The position numbers were made by a program, and so were the translations under genes. This document shows positions 28,154 through 36,850 of a DNA stretch of 64,000 nt, piece after piece (position 1 is the first letter of the stretch; each line of letters begins with the position of its first letter). The notes under the pieces are model-generated. The model saw only the letters and a list, made by a program, of their open reading frames with translations. It was not told the DNA's origin and did no database searches. The stretch lies in the NCBI RefSeq assembly GCF_022601675.1, contig NZ_JAKVIL010000003.1:1-64000 (forward strand), in the 5' to 3' direction. The stretch is from Ancylobacter gelatini. GTDB lineage: Bacteria > Pseudomonadota > Alphaproteobacteria > Rhizobiales > Xanthobacteraceae.

Positions 28154-28909
28154 CTAACGCGCGAGCCAGCCGCCATCCACCGGGACGACGATGCCCGTAA
28201 CATAGGACGAGGCCGGCGCGGCGAGGAAGAGGACAGCGGTGGCGAGATCGCCCGGTTCACCCCAGCGCCCGGCGGGAATGCGCTCCATGATCTGCCGGTT
28301 GCGCACCGCGTCTGCCTGCAGCGCGGCTGTGTTGTCGGTCGCCATGTAGCCCGGAGCAATGGCGTTGACCGTGATGCCGCGCGCTGCCAGCTCATTTGCC
28401 ATCAGCTTGGTGACGCCAACCACGCCGTGCTTGGACGCGGTGTAGGAGGGCACGCGGATGCCGCCCTGATAGGACAGCATGGACGCGATGTTGATGATGC
28501 GTCCGGGCTGTTCACGCTGCACCCAGCGGCGGGCCATGGCCTGCGAGAGGAAGAACAGGCTTTTCAAATTCACATCCATCACCGCGTCCCAGTCGGCCTC
28601 CGTGAAGTCGAGCACGTCGGCGCGGCGGATGATGCCGGCATTATTGACCAGAATGTCGATAGGGCCGGCTTCCGCCTCGATCTCCTCGACCAGCGTGTCG
28701 AGCCCGGTCGGGTCGGCGAGGTCGCGCACCACTTCATGAAACGTCCGGCCGAGAGCGTGGATCGCGGCGGCGGTGTCCGGCATGGGTTGCGAGCCGAGGC
28801 CGACGATATCGGCCCCCGCGCCTGCCAGTGCCTGCGCGAGGCCGCGCCCGAGCCCGGTGCGCGCGCCGGTCACCAGCGCGCGTTTTCCTGTCAGGTCGAA
28901 GAGTGTCAT
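28154..28909 (-). CDS. kduD: 2-dehydro-3-deoxy-D-gluconate 5-dehydrogenase (KduD-like SDR)
   Basis: 251 aa classical SDR: ALVTGARTGLGRGLA (TGxxxGxG), NNAG, the S-Y-K set in IASMLSYQGGIRVPSYTASK and the C-terminal GIVVPVDGGWLAR. The pairing with kduI (4-nt overlap) and the FDLTGKRALVTG start point to KduD, which reduces 2,5-diketo-3-deoxygluconate to 2-keto-3-deoxygluconate with NADH in uronate/pectin breakdown. ATG 28909 is used. About 104 bp separate it from the lactonase gene downstream. Confidence 0.9.
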   Translation of the reverse strand: MTLFDLTGKRALVTGARTGLGRGLAQALAGAGADIVGLGSQPMPDTAAAIHALGRTFHEVVRDLADPTGLDTLVEEIEAEAGPIDILVNNAGIIRRADVLDFTEADWDAVMDVNLKSLFFLSQAMARRWVQREQPGRIINIASMLSYQGGIRVPSYTASKHGVVGVTKLMANELAARGITVNAIAPGYMATDNTAALQADAVRNRQIMERIPAGRWGEPGDLATAVLFLAAPASSYVTGIVVPVDGGWLAR

Positions 28910-29745
28910 GCCAGCTCCTGCATCGGCACGAAGTCCATGTCGGCGAAGGACTGGTTGTCGCCGGCCATCGCCCAGATGAAGGCATAGGCGCCAGTGCCGG
29001 CGCCGGAATGGATAGACCATGGCGGCGACAGCACCGCCTGATCGTTGCGCACGATGAGGTGGCGGGTCGCCTCCGGCCGGCCCATCAGGTGGACCACCAT
29101 CGCGTCCGGGGCGAGCTCGAAATAGAAATAGCTTTCCATGCGCCGGTCATGGGTATGCGCCGGCATGGTGTTCCACACGCTGCCGGGCGCGAGCCGCGTC
29201 AGGCCCATGACGAGCTGGCAGGTCGGCAGCACGCCGGGGTGGAGATATTTGTAGATCACGCGTTGGTTGGAGGTCTCCAGCGAGCCCATGGGCTGAGGCG
29301 AGGCGTCCTCCTCGCGGACCACCCGGTTGGGGTGCCCGGCATGGGCGGGGCAGGAATTGGCGTAGAGCCGGGCGGGATTGGCGGGGTCGATATTCTCGAA
29401 CACCAGATCGCGCACGCCCATGCCGAGATAGACCGCCTCGCGCGGGGCGACGATCAGTTCTTCATTGTCGGCGCGCACGCGGGCGGTGCCGGTGCCGACA
29501 TTGATGGCGCCGAGTTCGCGGCGCTCCAGCAGGAACTCCGCGCCGACCGTGCGCGCCAGTTCCTCGCCCGGCATGAGCGGGCCGTCGCCCGGCTGGATGC
29601 CGAGGACCAGCATGCGGTCGTAATGGCTGTAGGTGGCGCGGATGGCGCCGGTGGCAAACACCTGCTCGATCAGAAAATGCTCGCGCAGATCATGGCCGTC
29701 GAAGCTCTCGGCCTGGCGATAGTGAACGGCGTGACGAATATCCAT
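28906..29745 (-). CDS. kduI: 5-dehydro-4-deoxy-D-glucuronate isomerase
   Basis: 279 aa cupin. It has the KduI signatures MDIRHAVHYRQAESFDGHDLR at the start, SHYDRMLVLGIQPGD, a metal-binding NTMPAHTHDRRMESYFYF segment and a C-terminal SPPWSIHSGAGTGAYAFIWAM. It isomerises 5-keto-4-deoxyuronate from unsaturated uronates to 2,5-diketo-3-deoxygluconate, the substrate of KduD. ATG 29745 has AGGGGAA upstream. The gene for the regulator ends 48 bp upstream. The neighbourhood implies growth on unsaturated or free uronates. Confidence 0.95.
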   Translation of the reverse strand: MDIRHAVHYRQAESFDGHDLREHFLIEQVFATGAIRATYSHYDRMLVLGIQPGDGPLMPGEELARTVGAEFLLERRELGAINVGTGTARVRADNEELIVAPREAVYLGMGVRDLVFENIDPANPARLYANSCPAHAGHPNRVVREEDASPQPMGSLETSNQRVIYKYLHPGVLPTCQLVMGLTRLAPGSVWNTMPAHTHDRRMESYFYFELAPDAMVVHLMGRPEATRHLIVRNDQAVLSPPWSIHSGAGTGAYAFIWAMAGDNQSFADMDFVPMQELA

Positions 29746-29793
29746 GGGCGTTCCCCTGTGCCGCACGCATCTGCCGCGCGTGCCTGTTCTCAT

Positions 29794-30540
29794 TCAGATG
29801 AAAAGGTCGCGATGGGCCGCCTGCACGGTCGGCAGCGCCTTGAGGATTTCTGAGAGATGGGTTTTGAGCGCGGCTTCGGCGCGGTCGGGATCGCGTGCGT
29901 CGATGGCCTCCAGAATGGCGCGGTGCTGGCCGATGAGCAGCGGCAGTGCTGTGGCGGAGGGCAAGGTAAGATGGCACACCCGGTCCATATGCGCCTTGAT
30001 GTCGTCGATGACGCTCCAGGCGGTCGGGCAGCCGGCGCCCTCGGCCAGCGCGGCGTGGAACATCTCATCGGCGCGCTGGAAGCCGTAATGGTCGCCGGCT
30101 TCGGCGGACACCACCTGTGCGTCGAGATAGAAATCGATACGGGTGCGCACCCGCGCATCGAAGCGCTCGCAAGCGCGCCGCACGATGGCGGTCTCCAGCG
30201 ATTCGCGAATGAAGCGGGATTCGAGCATGCGCTCCAGCGAGATCTTGACCACAAACGTGCCGCGGCGCGGCTGGATGTCGACGAGACCGGAGCGGGCGAG
30301 CGCGATGAAGGCCTCACGGACCGGCTGGCGCGACACGTTGAGCTTTTGCGCGATGTCCTGCTCGGAAAGCGGCGCGCCGGGCGGAATCTCCATCGTGATG
30401 ATGGCCTTGCGGATGTCGCGTTCGACGCGGCGCGCGCTGGTCATCTCCACTTCGCCGGTCTCGATATTCACCGATGGCCTCCTCAGCACGTCGCGTCTTT
30501 CTGCTTGACGCTGTACCATACTAGCATCACTATCTGCCAT
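29794..30540 (-). CDS. GntR-family (FCD) regulator of the uronate operon
   Basis: 248 aa. The winged helix-turn-helix is at about 35-105 (RDIRKAIITMEIPPGAPLSEQDIAQKLNVSRQPVREAFIALARSGLV) and the FCD effector domain at about 115-235, with the metal-type His residues in MFHAAL and HRAILEA. It probably represses kduI-kduD and neighbours in response to a uronate intermediate, like UxuR/ExuR-type regulators. The start is uncertain: ATG 30540, 30519 or 30444 are possible; direct CCATAC repeats overlap the first two. Divergent from the hydratase gene by 48 bp. Confidence 0.85.
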   Translation of the reverse strand: MADSDASMVQRQAERRDVLRRPSVNIETGEVEMTSARRVERDIRKAIITMEIPPGAPLSEQDIAQKLNVSRQPVREAFIALARSGLVDIQPRRGTFVVKISLERMLESRFIRESLETAIVRRACERFDARVRTRIDFYLDAQVVSAEAGDHYGFQRADEMFHAALAEGAGCPTAWSVIDDIKAHMDRVCHLTLPSATALPLLIGQHRAILEAIDARDPDRAEAALKTHLSEILKALPTVQAAHRDLFI

Positions 30541-30574
30541 ACCAAAGATGACGGATCAAGTGATTGTATCAATC
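30516..30574. promoter_or_regulatory. Candidate operators between the GntR and hydratase genes
   Basis: Two elements lie in the divergent region. CCATAC occurs twice in direct orientation, 21 bp apart (30516-30521 and 30537-30542), about two helical turns. GATTGTATCAATC at 30562-30574 is a perfect inverted repeat with a 3-bp centre, in the style of FCD-type GntR operators. If the regulator starts at 30444, both CCATAC copies lie upstream of the gene. Confidence 0.45.
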
Positions 30575-30588
30575 TATGGATCGCGTAC

Positions 30589-31422
30589 ATGCCTTCAGTC
30601 CTCTCCGCGCCGCCCCGTGAATCTTCCGCCCCCTCGATTGCGCAAGCCTTGGTCGCAGCGCGCGCCGAGACGCGGGTGCTGCCCGACTTTCCCGGGGTGC
30701 TGCCCGCCGACCTCGCAAGCGCCTATGCCGTGCAGGATGACGTTCTGCGCCTGACGCCGCGTCGGCTTGCCGGCTGGAAAGTTGCCGGCATTTCCCCGGC
30801 CTTCCGCGCGCAGTACGACGCCGAGCGGCTGGTCGGTCCGGTCTTCGCCGACGTCGTGCAGCAGGTGCCTGACGGCGGCGAGGCTTTGGTTGCGGTCCAT
30901 GTCGGCGGTTTCTGTGCGGTCGAGGCCGAATTCGTGGTGCGGCTGCTGGCGGACCTGCCGGCGGATCTTTTCGATCCAGTGACGCTGGCGCGCTACTGCG
31001 CGCTTCACGTCGGCTCGGAAGTCGCCTCCAGCCCGCTCCCGACCATCAATGATCTCGGCCCCGGCGCGGTGATCGCCGATCACGGCAATAATGCCGGCGC
31101 CATCCTCGGGCCGGAAATCGTTGCCGTGCCGCATGGGCGGTGGGAGAGCCTGGTCTCGCGCTGCTTCATCGACGGGGACCTTGCGGGCGAGGGCCATGCC
31201 GGACGAGTGGCCGGCGGCCCCTTCGCGGCAGTAGCCTTCCTTGCCCGCCAGCTTGCCTCCCGCGGGCGCGGCCTGCGCGCCGGCGACATTGTGCTCACCG
31301 GCATGACGACGGGAATCCATGCCGTCACGGCCGGCTCGCGAGCGCATTTCGATTTCCCCGGTGTGGGCGGCTTCGACCTCTCGGTCACCGCGCGCCTTCC
31401 CGAGCGCGCGGAGGAAACCTGA
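30589..31422 (+). CDS. 2-keto-4-pentenoate hydratase-like protein (FAH/MhpD superfamily)
   Basis: 277 aa from ATG 30589. It resembles the MhpD/DmpE hydratase branch of the fumarylacetoacetase superfamily: YAVQDDVLRL and GWKVAGISP at the front, FCAVEAEFVVRL (metal Glu pair) in the middle, and GDIVLTGMTTGIHAVTAGS near the end. Members hydrate 2-oxo-pent-4-enoates or related 2-oxo acids. In this uronate/aldarate neighbourhood it may act on a deoxy-oxo acid instead of an aromatic breakdown product. That is inference. No strong ribosome binding site is seen. Confidence 0.78.
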   Translation: MPSVLSAPPRESSAPSIAQALVAARAETRVLPDFPGVLPADLASAYAVQDDVLRLTPRRLAGWKVAGISPAFRAQYDAERLVGPVFADVVQQVPDGGEALVAVHVGGFCAVEAEFVVRLLADLPADLFDPVTLARYCALHVGSEVASSPLPTINDLGPGAVIADHGNNAGAILGPEIVAVPHGRWESLVSRCFIDGDLAGEGHAGRVAGGPFAAVAFLARQLASRGRGLRAGDIVLTGMTTGIHAVTAGSRAHFDFPGVGGFDLSVTARLPERAEET

Positions 31423-31513
31423 GCACACGCACCACCGGTTTCCGCCGGTTGGGACTAGCGGAGGAATGCCCGCTGCCCGAACTCGAAACAGTGGGGAGCA
31501 TCAAAATTGACAT

Positions 31514-31529
31514 CGCTAATGCATTAGCG
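31514..31529. promoter_or_regulatory. Palindromic operator CGCTAATGCATTAGCG before the TRAP operon
   Basis: A perfect 16-bp palindrome lying 123 bp upstream of the TRAP binding-protein ATG. A 21-nt block around it (31516-31536) recurs exactly, on the opposite strand, at 41180-41200 next to the FCD-GntR regulator encoded at 41235. It is very likely a binding site for that regulator and ties the TRAP genes to the aldolase/dehydratase operon. Confidence 0.75.
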
Positions 31530-31651
31530 CTTTAGTTCGATCAAACGACATCGCCATTCCCGCCAAGAGCGGGCGACGGTGATGCGGGCCCGCCACGCGC
31601 GGGGGCGCATCACCGGACGGACGAGCGATCTTACCCTGAGGAGGCAACCCC

Positions 31652-32644
31652 ATGAAAACGAAACGATTTTTGTGTCTGGCCGCAACCTTCGCCGCTTTCG
31701 CCACCTTTGGCGCTCTGCCCGCGGCCGCGCAGACCGTGCTGCGCTCCGCCGATATCCATCCGGACGGCTACCCGACCGTCGAGGCGGTCAAATACATGGG
31801 TGAGCTGGTGAAACAGCGCACCAACGGGCGGCTGGACATCCAGGTGTTCAACAACGCCGCGCTCGGCAGCGAGAAGGACACGATCGAGCAGACCCGCTTT
31901 GGCGTGATCGACATGAACCGCGTGAACACCGCGCCGTTCAACAATCTGGTCCCGCAGACCCAGGTGCTCGGGATGCCGTTCCTGTTCCGCTCGGTCGATC
32001 ACATGCACAAGGTGGTGGACGGCCCGATCGGCGATGAAATTCTCGCTGCCTTCGAACCGCACGGGCTGGTCGGTCTCGCCTTCTACGATTCCGGGGCGCG
32101 CTCATTCTACACCACCAAGAAGCCGATCAAGTCGCTCGCCGACCTCAAGGGCCAGAAGATCCGCGTCCAGCAGTCGGACCTGTGGATCGCCATGATGAAG
32201 GCGTTCGGCGCCAATGCGACGCCGATGCCGTTCGGCGAGGTCTATTCCTCGCTGGAGACCGGCGTGGTCGACGGTGCGGAGAACAACTGGCCGTCCTATG
32301 AATCGTCCCGCCATTTCGAGGTGGCGAAGAACTACACGCTCACCGAGCACTCGCTCGCGCCCGAGGCTCTGGTGATCTCCAAGGCGAGCTGGGACAAGCT
32401 GACCCCCGAAGACCAGAAGATCCTGCGCCAGGCGGCCAAGGAATCGGTGGTGAAGATGCGCGAACTGTGGAGCGCGCGTGAAAAAGCCTCTGAGGAGAAG
32501 GTCCGCGCGGCGGGTGTCAACGTCATCACGGTGGACAAGCAGCCCTTCATCGATGCGATGAAGCCGGTCTATGACAGCTTCGTCACCGACCCGGCGATGA
32601 AGGACCTCGTCGCGCGTATCCAGGCGGTGCAGGCCACTCAATGA
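31652..32644 (+). CDS. TRAP transporter substrate-binding protein (DctP family)
   Basis: 330 aa with a signal peptide (about 1-27, [17 protein letters not shown]). The mature part has the DctP pattern [38 protein letters not shown] and the substrate-binding helix region [44 protein letters not shown], with the conserved Arg (IRVQ) and the [15 protein letters not shown] motif. It delivers an organic or sugar acid to the QM membrane unit. ATG preceded by GAGGAGG. The 5' region carries the palindromic operator at 31514. Confidence 0.93.
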   Translation: MKTKRFLCLAATFAAFATFGALPAAAQTVLRSADIHPDGYPTVEAVKYMGELVKQRTNGRLDIQVFNNAALGSEKDTIEQTRFGVIDMNRVNTAPFNNLVPQTQVLGMPFLFRSVDHMHKVVDGPIGDEILAAFEPHGLVGLAFYDSGARSFYTTKKPIKSLADLKGQKIRVQQSDLWIAMMKAFGANATPMPFGEVYSSLETGVVDGAENNWPSYESSRHFEVAKNYTLTEHSLAPEALVISKASWDKLTPEDQKILRQAAKESVVKMRELWSAREKASEEKVRAAGVNVITVDKQPFIDAMKPVYDSFVTDPAMKDLVARIQAVQATQ

Positions 32645-33279
32645 GCGCTCCGCTTAAACCGGCCGATGCCGGTTGGCTCGCTCCCGGCGCCGGTGCGCCG
32701 GGGCGGGCCTCTCCCGCCTCCGAGACAAACAGCCTGCGCGAGGAAAGGCACGATCCGATGCGGCGTCTCTTGCTCGGCACACGGCGTGGGCTTGCGCTGG
32801 CCTCCTGTCTGGCGCTGTGGATGTCCGGCGCCGGGCTGGTGGCGATGACCGGCGTGGTCGGCTGGCAGGTCTTCGCGCGCTACGTGCTCAATGACACGCC
32901 GAGCTGGGCAGAACCGATCTCGCTGCAATTCATGGCCTGGTTCATCCTGCTGGGCGCGGCGGTTGGCGTGCGCGAAAGCGTCCATCTCGGGCTCGATATC
33001 GTGAGGGTTATGGTGCCGGAAAAAATCGGGCTGGCTATGGACCTTCTCAGCCTCGCCCTGGTCGCCTTCTTCGGGCTCGCCATGAGCTATTACGGCACGC
33101 TGCTCGCCATCGGCACCTGGAGCGCGACCATCCCCGTGCTGGGCTGGCCGGGCGGCGTGGATTTCTTCCCGCTGGTGCTCGGCGGTGCGCTGATCGCGCT
33201 GTTCGCGGCCGAACGCTTCGTCGATGTGCTGCTCGGCACCGCTCCGGCGGCCGACCATGCGGCGCAGGAGGTGGTATGA
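32641..33279 (+). CDS. TRAP transporter small membrane subunit (DctQ family)
   Basis: 212 aa with four helices; DctQ landmarks are [41 protein letters not shown]. The ATG at 32641 overlaps the binding-protein stop (ATGA) but gives about 40 extra residues. The ATG at 32758, with GAGGAAAG about 12 nt upstream, gives a more typical 173-aa protein. I keep the coupled start and flag the doubt. It forms the membrane complex with the next gene, overlapping it by 4 nt. Confidence 0.88.
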   Translation: MSAPLKPADAGWLAPGAGAPGRASPASETNSLREERHDPMRRLLLGTRRGLALASCLALWMSGAGLVAMTGVVGWQVFARYVLNDTPSWAEPISLQFMAWFILLGAAVGVRESVHLGLDIVRVMVPEKIGLAMDLLSLALVAFFGLAMSYYGTLLAIGTWSATIPVLGWPGGVDFFPLVLGGALIALFAAERFVDVLLGTAPAADHAAQEVV

Positions 33280-34559
33280 TGGTGTACTGGGTGCTGTTCG
33301 GCAGCTTCACGCTGCTGATGTTGATGGGCACGCCGATTGCGTTCTGTCTCGGAATCGCCTCGCTGCTCACCGTGATCTATATGGGCCTGCCGCCCATCGT
33401 GGTGTTCCAGCAGCTCAATTCCGGCATCAGCGTCTTCGCGATGATGGCGATCCCGTTTTTCATCTTCGCCGGCGACCTGATGATCCGGGGCGGTATCGCC
33501 GCGCGGCTGATCCGCTTCGCCGCCGGCCTGGTCGGCCATCTGCGCGGCGGGCTCGGGCAGGTCAACATCGTGGCCTCCACCCTTTTCGGCGGCATTTCCG
33601 GCTCGGCGGTGGCCGACGCCTCGGCCGTGGGCGGGTTGATGATCCCGCAAATGGCCAAACGCGGCTATGACCGCGACTATGCGGTGAATGTCACGGTGAA
33701 CGCGGCGATCATCGCGTTGATGATCCCGCCCTCACACAACATGATCCTCTATTCGATCGCGGCCGGCGGCAATGTCTCGGTGGCGGACCTGTTCACCGCC
33801 GGCATCGTGCCGGGCATGCTGCTGGCGCTGGCGCTGATGGCCACGGCCTATGTCGTGGCGCGGCGGCGCGGTTACCCGGCCGAGCCCTTTCCCGGCTTCG
33901 CACGAGTGGGTTATTTCTTCCTGGCCTCGCTCCCCGGTTTGCTGCTGATCGGCATCATCTTCGGCGGTGTGCGCTCCGGCATCTTCACGGCGACGGAAAG
34001 CTCCTGCATCGCGGTGATCTATGCGCTGGCTGTGGCGATCCTGGTTTATCGCGAGCTTGACTGGGCCGGTTTCGTCGAAGCGACCCTCGGCGCGGTGCGC
34101 ACCACGGCGATGGTGCTGCTGGTGATCGGCGCGGCGGCGTCCTTCGGCTGGCTCATGGCATTCCTGCAGGTCCAGCAAACGGCCATAGCCGGTATCCGGG
34201 CGATCTCCGACGACCCGATCATGGTGCTGCTGCTGATCAATCTCTCGCTGCTGCTTCTCGGCACCTTCATGGACATGGCGCCGATGATCATCATCTGCAC
34301 GCCGGTGCTGCTGCCGATCGTCAAGGCGTTCGGCATCGACCCGGTGCATTTCGGCGTGGTGATGATCCTCAATGCGGGCATCGGGCTGAACACGCCGCCG
34401 GTGGGCACGGTGCTGTTCGTGGGCTGTGCGGTGGGCGGCATCACGATACGCGAGGCGATGCGCACCATCTGGCCATTCTTCGGCGCCAGCGTCGCGGTGC
34501 TGCTGCTGGTCACTTACGTGCCCGCACTCTCGCTGTGGCTGCCGGCGCTGTTTCGGTGA
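33276..34559 (+). CDS. TRAP transporter large membrane subunit (DctM family)
   Basis: 427 aa with about 11-12 helices, the sodium-coupled permease core. Family motifs are FAMMAIPFFIFAGDLM, STLFGGISGSAVADASAVGG, IMIPPSHNMILYS-like MIPPSHNMILY and LGTFMDMAPMIIICTPVLLPI. The C-terminal GIGLNTPPVGTVLFVGCAVG is typical. It ends 22 bp before a strong terminator, closing the three-gene TRAP operon. Confidence 0.94.
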   Translation: MMVYWVLFGSFTLLMLMGTPIAFCLGIASLLTVIYMGLPPIVVFQQLNSGISVFAMMAIPFFIFAGDLMIRGGIAARLIRFAAGLVGHLRGGLGQVNIVASTLFGGISGSAVADASAVGGLMIPQMAKRGYDRDYAVNVTVNAAIIALMIPPSHNMILYSIAAGGNVSVADLFTAGIVPGMLLALALMATAYVVARRRGYPAEPFPGFARVGYFFLASLPGLLLIGIIFGGVRSGIFTATESSCIAVIYALAVAILVYRELDWAGFVEATLGAVRTTAMVLLVIGAAASFGWLMAFLQVQQTAIAGIRAISDDPIMVLLLINLSLLLLGTFMDMAPMIIICTPVLLPIVKAFGIDPVHFGVVMILNAGIGLNTPPVGTVLFVGCAVGGITIREAMRTIWPFFGASVAVLLLVTYVPALSLWLPALFR

Positions 34560-34581
34560 GGGAGGGTTTTCTCCCGACTTG

Positions 34582-34609
34582 AAGGCGGGCGATGGCCCGC
34601 CTTTTTTGT
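34582..34609 (+). terminator. Intrinsic terminator of the TRAP operon
   Basis: AAGGCGGGC pairs perfectly with GCCCGCCTT across a GATG loop, followed by a six-T run. It lies 22 bp after the DctM stop codon. Confidence 0.9.
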
Positions 34610-34756
34610 TTGGGGTGGGATGCGGAGAGGTGTCGGCTGTGTCTGGGGGGTAGCGGTGGAGCCGAATGACCGGCTGTGGGTAGGAAGCGGTTTGGCAGGT
34701 TTGAGGCGGCACGCTACGAAAGCTGCTTTCCAGAAATAATTCGAGGGCGAAGAACC

Positions 34757-36361
34757 CTAATTACCCGGGCGGTCTTCAGGTTTCCCAAAACGGTTCCACC
34801 AAGGAAGCAGGGTGGTAATGTCCATCGGGTATCGCTTCCGCACTAAGCGTACACCGCAATCGCGCGCGATGTCCGGTAGTCGATAACCTCTATATTTGTC
34901 CGTTATCGCATAAGATAGAACGGATAGGAATTCAGGCCGTTCCGTTTGAGCAAGTGTATCATTAAGCTCTTGGATGGAAGCGAATACGACACTTCGCTTG
35001 TCGACTTCGGTGATGTCTGGATCATGAGCTGCCATTTCTTCTGCTCGTTTTATTGCAGCCTTTCGAAGGTTTGCGGCCATCTGCATCCAGCCGTCCATAG
35101 TCAACACTAAAGCGACTGCGTCGGGCGACACAGGCTGGGAGCCGTAGATTTTCCGTCTGGCATGCGAGAAAAAGCGCCAGAGCTGGAAAACTCCTTTCGC
35201 AATCTGCTCAAAGCCCTGACGCGCCACCACCACGGGGTTCTCAGCATATTGAGCCTCAAAAGTGAGCTTTGTGGCCTTGCACTCGATCGCGAGCACCACT
35301 TGGCCGCTGTCTTTCACAAGACAGTCAGGTGGATCGACCTGACGACCCTTCGGCCCGTACGCGGCCTCTTTAATGGCCTCTATTTCAGGAAGGTATGCCG
35401 TCAGCAAATCCCGAATATAGTCCTCAAACCGAGCATTAGCCTCTGTCAGTAACTGGTCCGGCCCCTGCTTTATGTCGTAGTAGAGGCCAGCGGTTGCCCG
35501 GCTCATGATGAGCGGCGGCAGCGGAGCAATATAGGCCGGAAGCTTCCGCTCGACACGAACAATCGGCTTCTGGCGCAAAAGGCTTGGCATGTATGCAGTT
35601 CGCGGTGTCCGCCCTAAACGCTGAGTGGCATCTGAGTTGAGCTGACTGGCCCTCTTTCTTGCCTCTGCCAGATGGATGCCTTGAAGCTCCAACGCCCTTA
35701 CCATCTTGGCCTTCGGCAGGCCCAAATTGGCCGGATCAGGCAACTCTGTCCACGGCTTGTCGAAAAATACACCTAAGAGTGCTAAGCTCAAGCAAAGGAA
35801 ATCAGAAACTGACAGCCCGTTGGCCTGTTCAAAGAATTCACCGCACGCCCCTTGTCCATAGACATAAGCAAAGCGAAAAAGTTGCTCGCTATTGGGACCC
35901 AGTTGCCATGAAAATTGGCGATGTCCTATGCGGTACATCTCCTCAAAAATGTCCTCGGGGCTGCTCTTCAATAAATATTCGCTGTCTTCAATGCTTCGAA
36001 GCAAATTAGTTAGCAATCTGATGGATGCGAACGTTTTGCAATTTGAGATATGGTGTCTGCCTAGCCGAGGTTTATCCTTCACAGTTGTGAGAAGGGACGT
36101 GACGAATGTTTCCAGTTCCCAAGGATAGATCGCGTGATCGCCTAAAATACCATCCATAACGGCTTCTCTGGGAAAGGTGAGGTATCTTCTCGCCGCATTT
36201 TCATTGCCCGATTGCAAAGCGCGCACGGCCCAGATTAGTGTCAGGCAGTCGGCATCATCAGCGCGCCGAAGCCACTGAGAATAGCGCTTGCGGCGCAGAT
36301 TTAACTTTAGTCTCGCTTCACCACGCGAAGGCAAATCGGACGAATACGTGCTCTTTGCCAA
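34757..36361 (-). CDS. PD-(D/E)XK nuclease-like protein in a low-GC patch, unknown function
   Basis: 534 aa. The C-terminal half has a plausible PD-(D/E)XK nuclease core: PPDCLVKDSGQVVLAIECKA, with D346, E360 and K362 in the right spacing (D-x13-E-x-K) after a Glu-containing helix (ARFEDYIRDLLTAYLPEIEAIKE). The N-terminal 280 residues are helical and I do not recognise them. The start is TTG 36361 (no Met until about residue 69). Composition and codon use are clearly AT-richer than all neighbours, and the gene is flanked by a TRAP terminator and duplicated DNA. This suggests horizontal acquisition and perhaps a stand-alone defence or restriction-type gene. No partner methylase or helicase is adjacent. 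Confidence 0.6.
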   Translation of the reverse strand: MAKSTYSSDLPSRGEARLKLNLRRKRYSQWLRRADDADCLTLIWAVRALQSGNENAARRYLTFPREAVMDGILGDHAIYPWELETFVTSLLTTVKDKPRLGRHHISNCKTFASIRLLTNLLRSIEDSEYLLKSSPEDIFEEMYRIGHRQFSWQLGPNSEQLFRFAYVYGQGACGEFFEQANGLSVSDFLCLSLALLGVFFDKPWTELPDPANLGLPKAKMVRALELQGIHLAEARKRASQLNSDATQRLGRTPRTAYMPSLLRQKPIVRVERKLPAYIAPLPPLIMSRATAGLYYDIKQGPDQLLTEANARFEDYIRDLLTAYLPEIEAIKEAAYGPKGRQVDPPDCLVKDSGQVVLAIECKATKLTFEAQYAENPVVVARQGFEQIAKGVFQLWRFFSHARRKIYGSQPVSPDAVALVLTMDGWMQMAANLRKAAIKRAEEMAAHDPDITEVDKRSVVFASIQELNDTLAQTERPEFLSVLSYAITDKYRGYRLPDIARDCGVRLVRKRYPMDITTLLPWWNRFGKPEDRPGN

Positions 36362-36691
36362 GTTAGAATTCTTTCATGTCAAATTCATGACGAAATATCT
36401 TCTAAATATTGCAGTTTATTACAATAGAATCAATCAGGATCGATAGCGGGCGTGATCCGCCACTGGTTCTTTATTTGCCTTTGTGACGGTTTCTAGCCTA
36501 CCGTCCGCATAAGCTGCCGGACACTGCTCTACCGAGCGGCAGATTGAAAGAACGGCAGCTTTCGCGTGTCGATGGAAGCTCCGTAAACGAGCGGGATGGG
36601 GTCGTAACCCGACACGATGAGGCGGCTAGCGACGGGGTTGAGGTCAGAAGCCTACGCTGCACGATCCCACCCTCCAAAAATCAGCCCAAAT
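36362..36691. other. AT-rich to mixed intergenic stretch beside the nuclease gene
   Basis: About 330 bases. The first 100 are very AT-rich and should hold the promoter of the TTG-started nuclease gene (minus strand). From about 36510 a plus-strand frame ending in TAA near 36690 stays open for about 55 codons and could be the tail of a decayed gene, but I recognise no family. No tRNA or direct target-site repeat was seen. Confidence 0.35.
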
Positions 36692-36830
36692 AAAAACGGC
36701 CGGGACGAGCCCGGCCATTCTTCCTCGCTTAGACGCGCGCCCTCACCGGAACCATTTCACCAGCGCTTCCGGACCGCGCGAGAATTCCGCTGTCGGAGCC
36801 GAAGGCGGTGAACACGCAGGCGGCGACGAT
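36692..36830 (-). repeat. Duplicate copy of aldolase 3' end plus terminator (copy B)
   Basis: This stretch matches 37425-37567 at roughly 85-90 percent by eye. It includes an intrinsic terminator (GGCCGGG/CCCGGCC hairpin at 36698-36716 with an A-run at 36692-36696, so active on the minus strand). It also includes the last 25-30 codons of the HpcH/HpaI aldolase (from about 36743), broken by frame-changing differences. It is a pseudogene fragment and also serves as terminator for the gene at 36851. Confidence 0.8.
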
Positions 36831-36850
36831 GCCGAACTCCGCCTGAACCC

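Noticed and set aside
36617..36811. 64-codon plus-strand ORF
   Set aside because: It runs through the minus-strand terminator and the duplicated aldolase fragment; no ribosome binding site or family.
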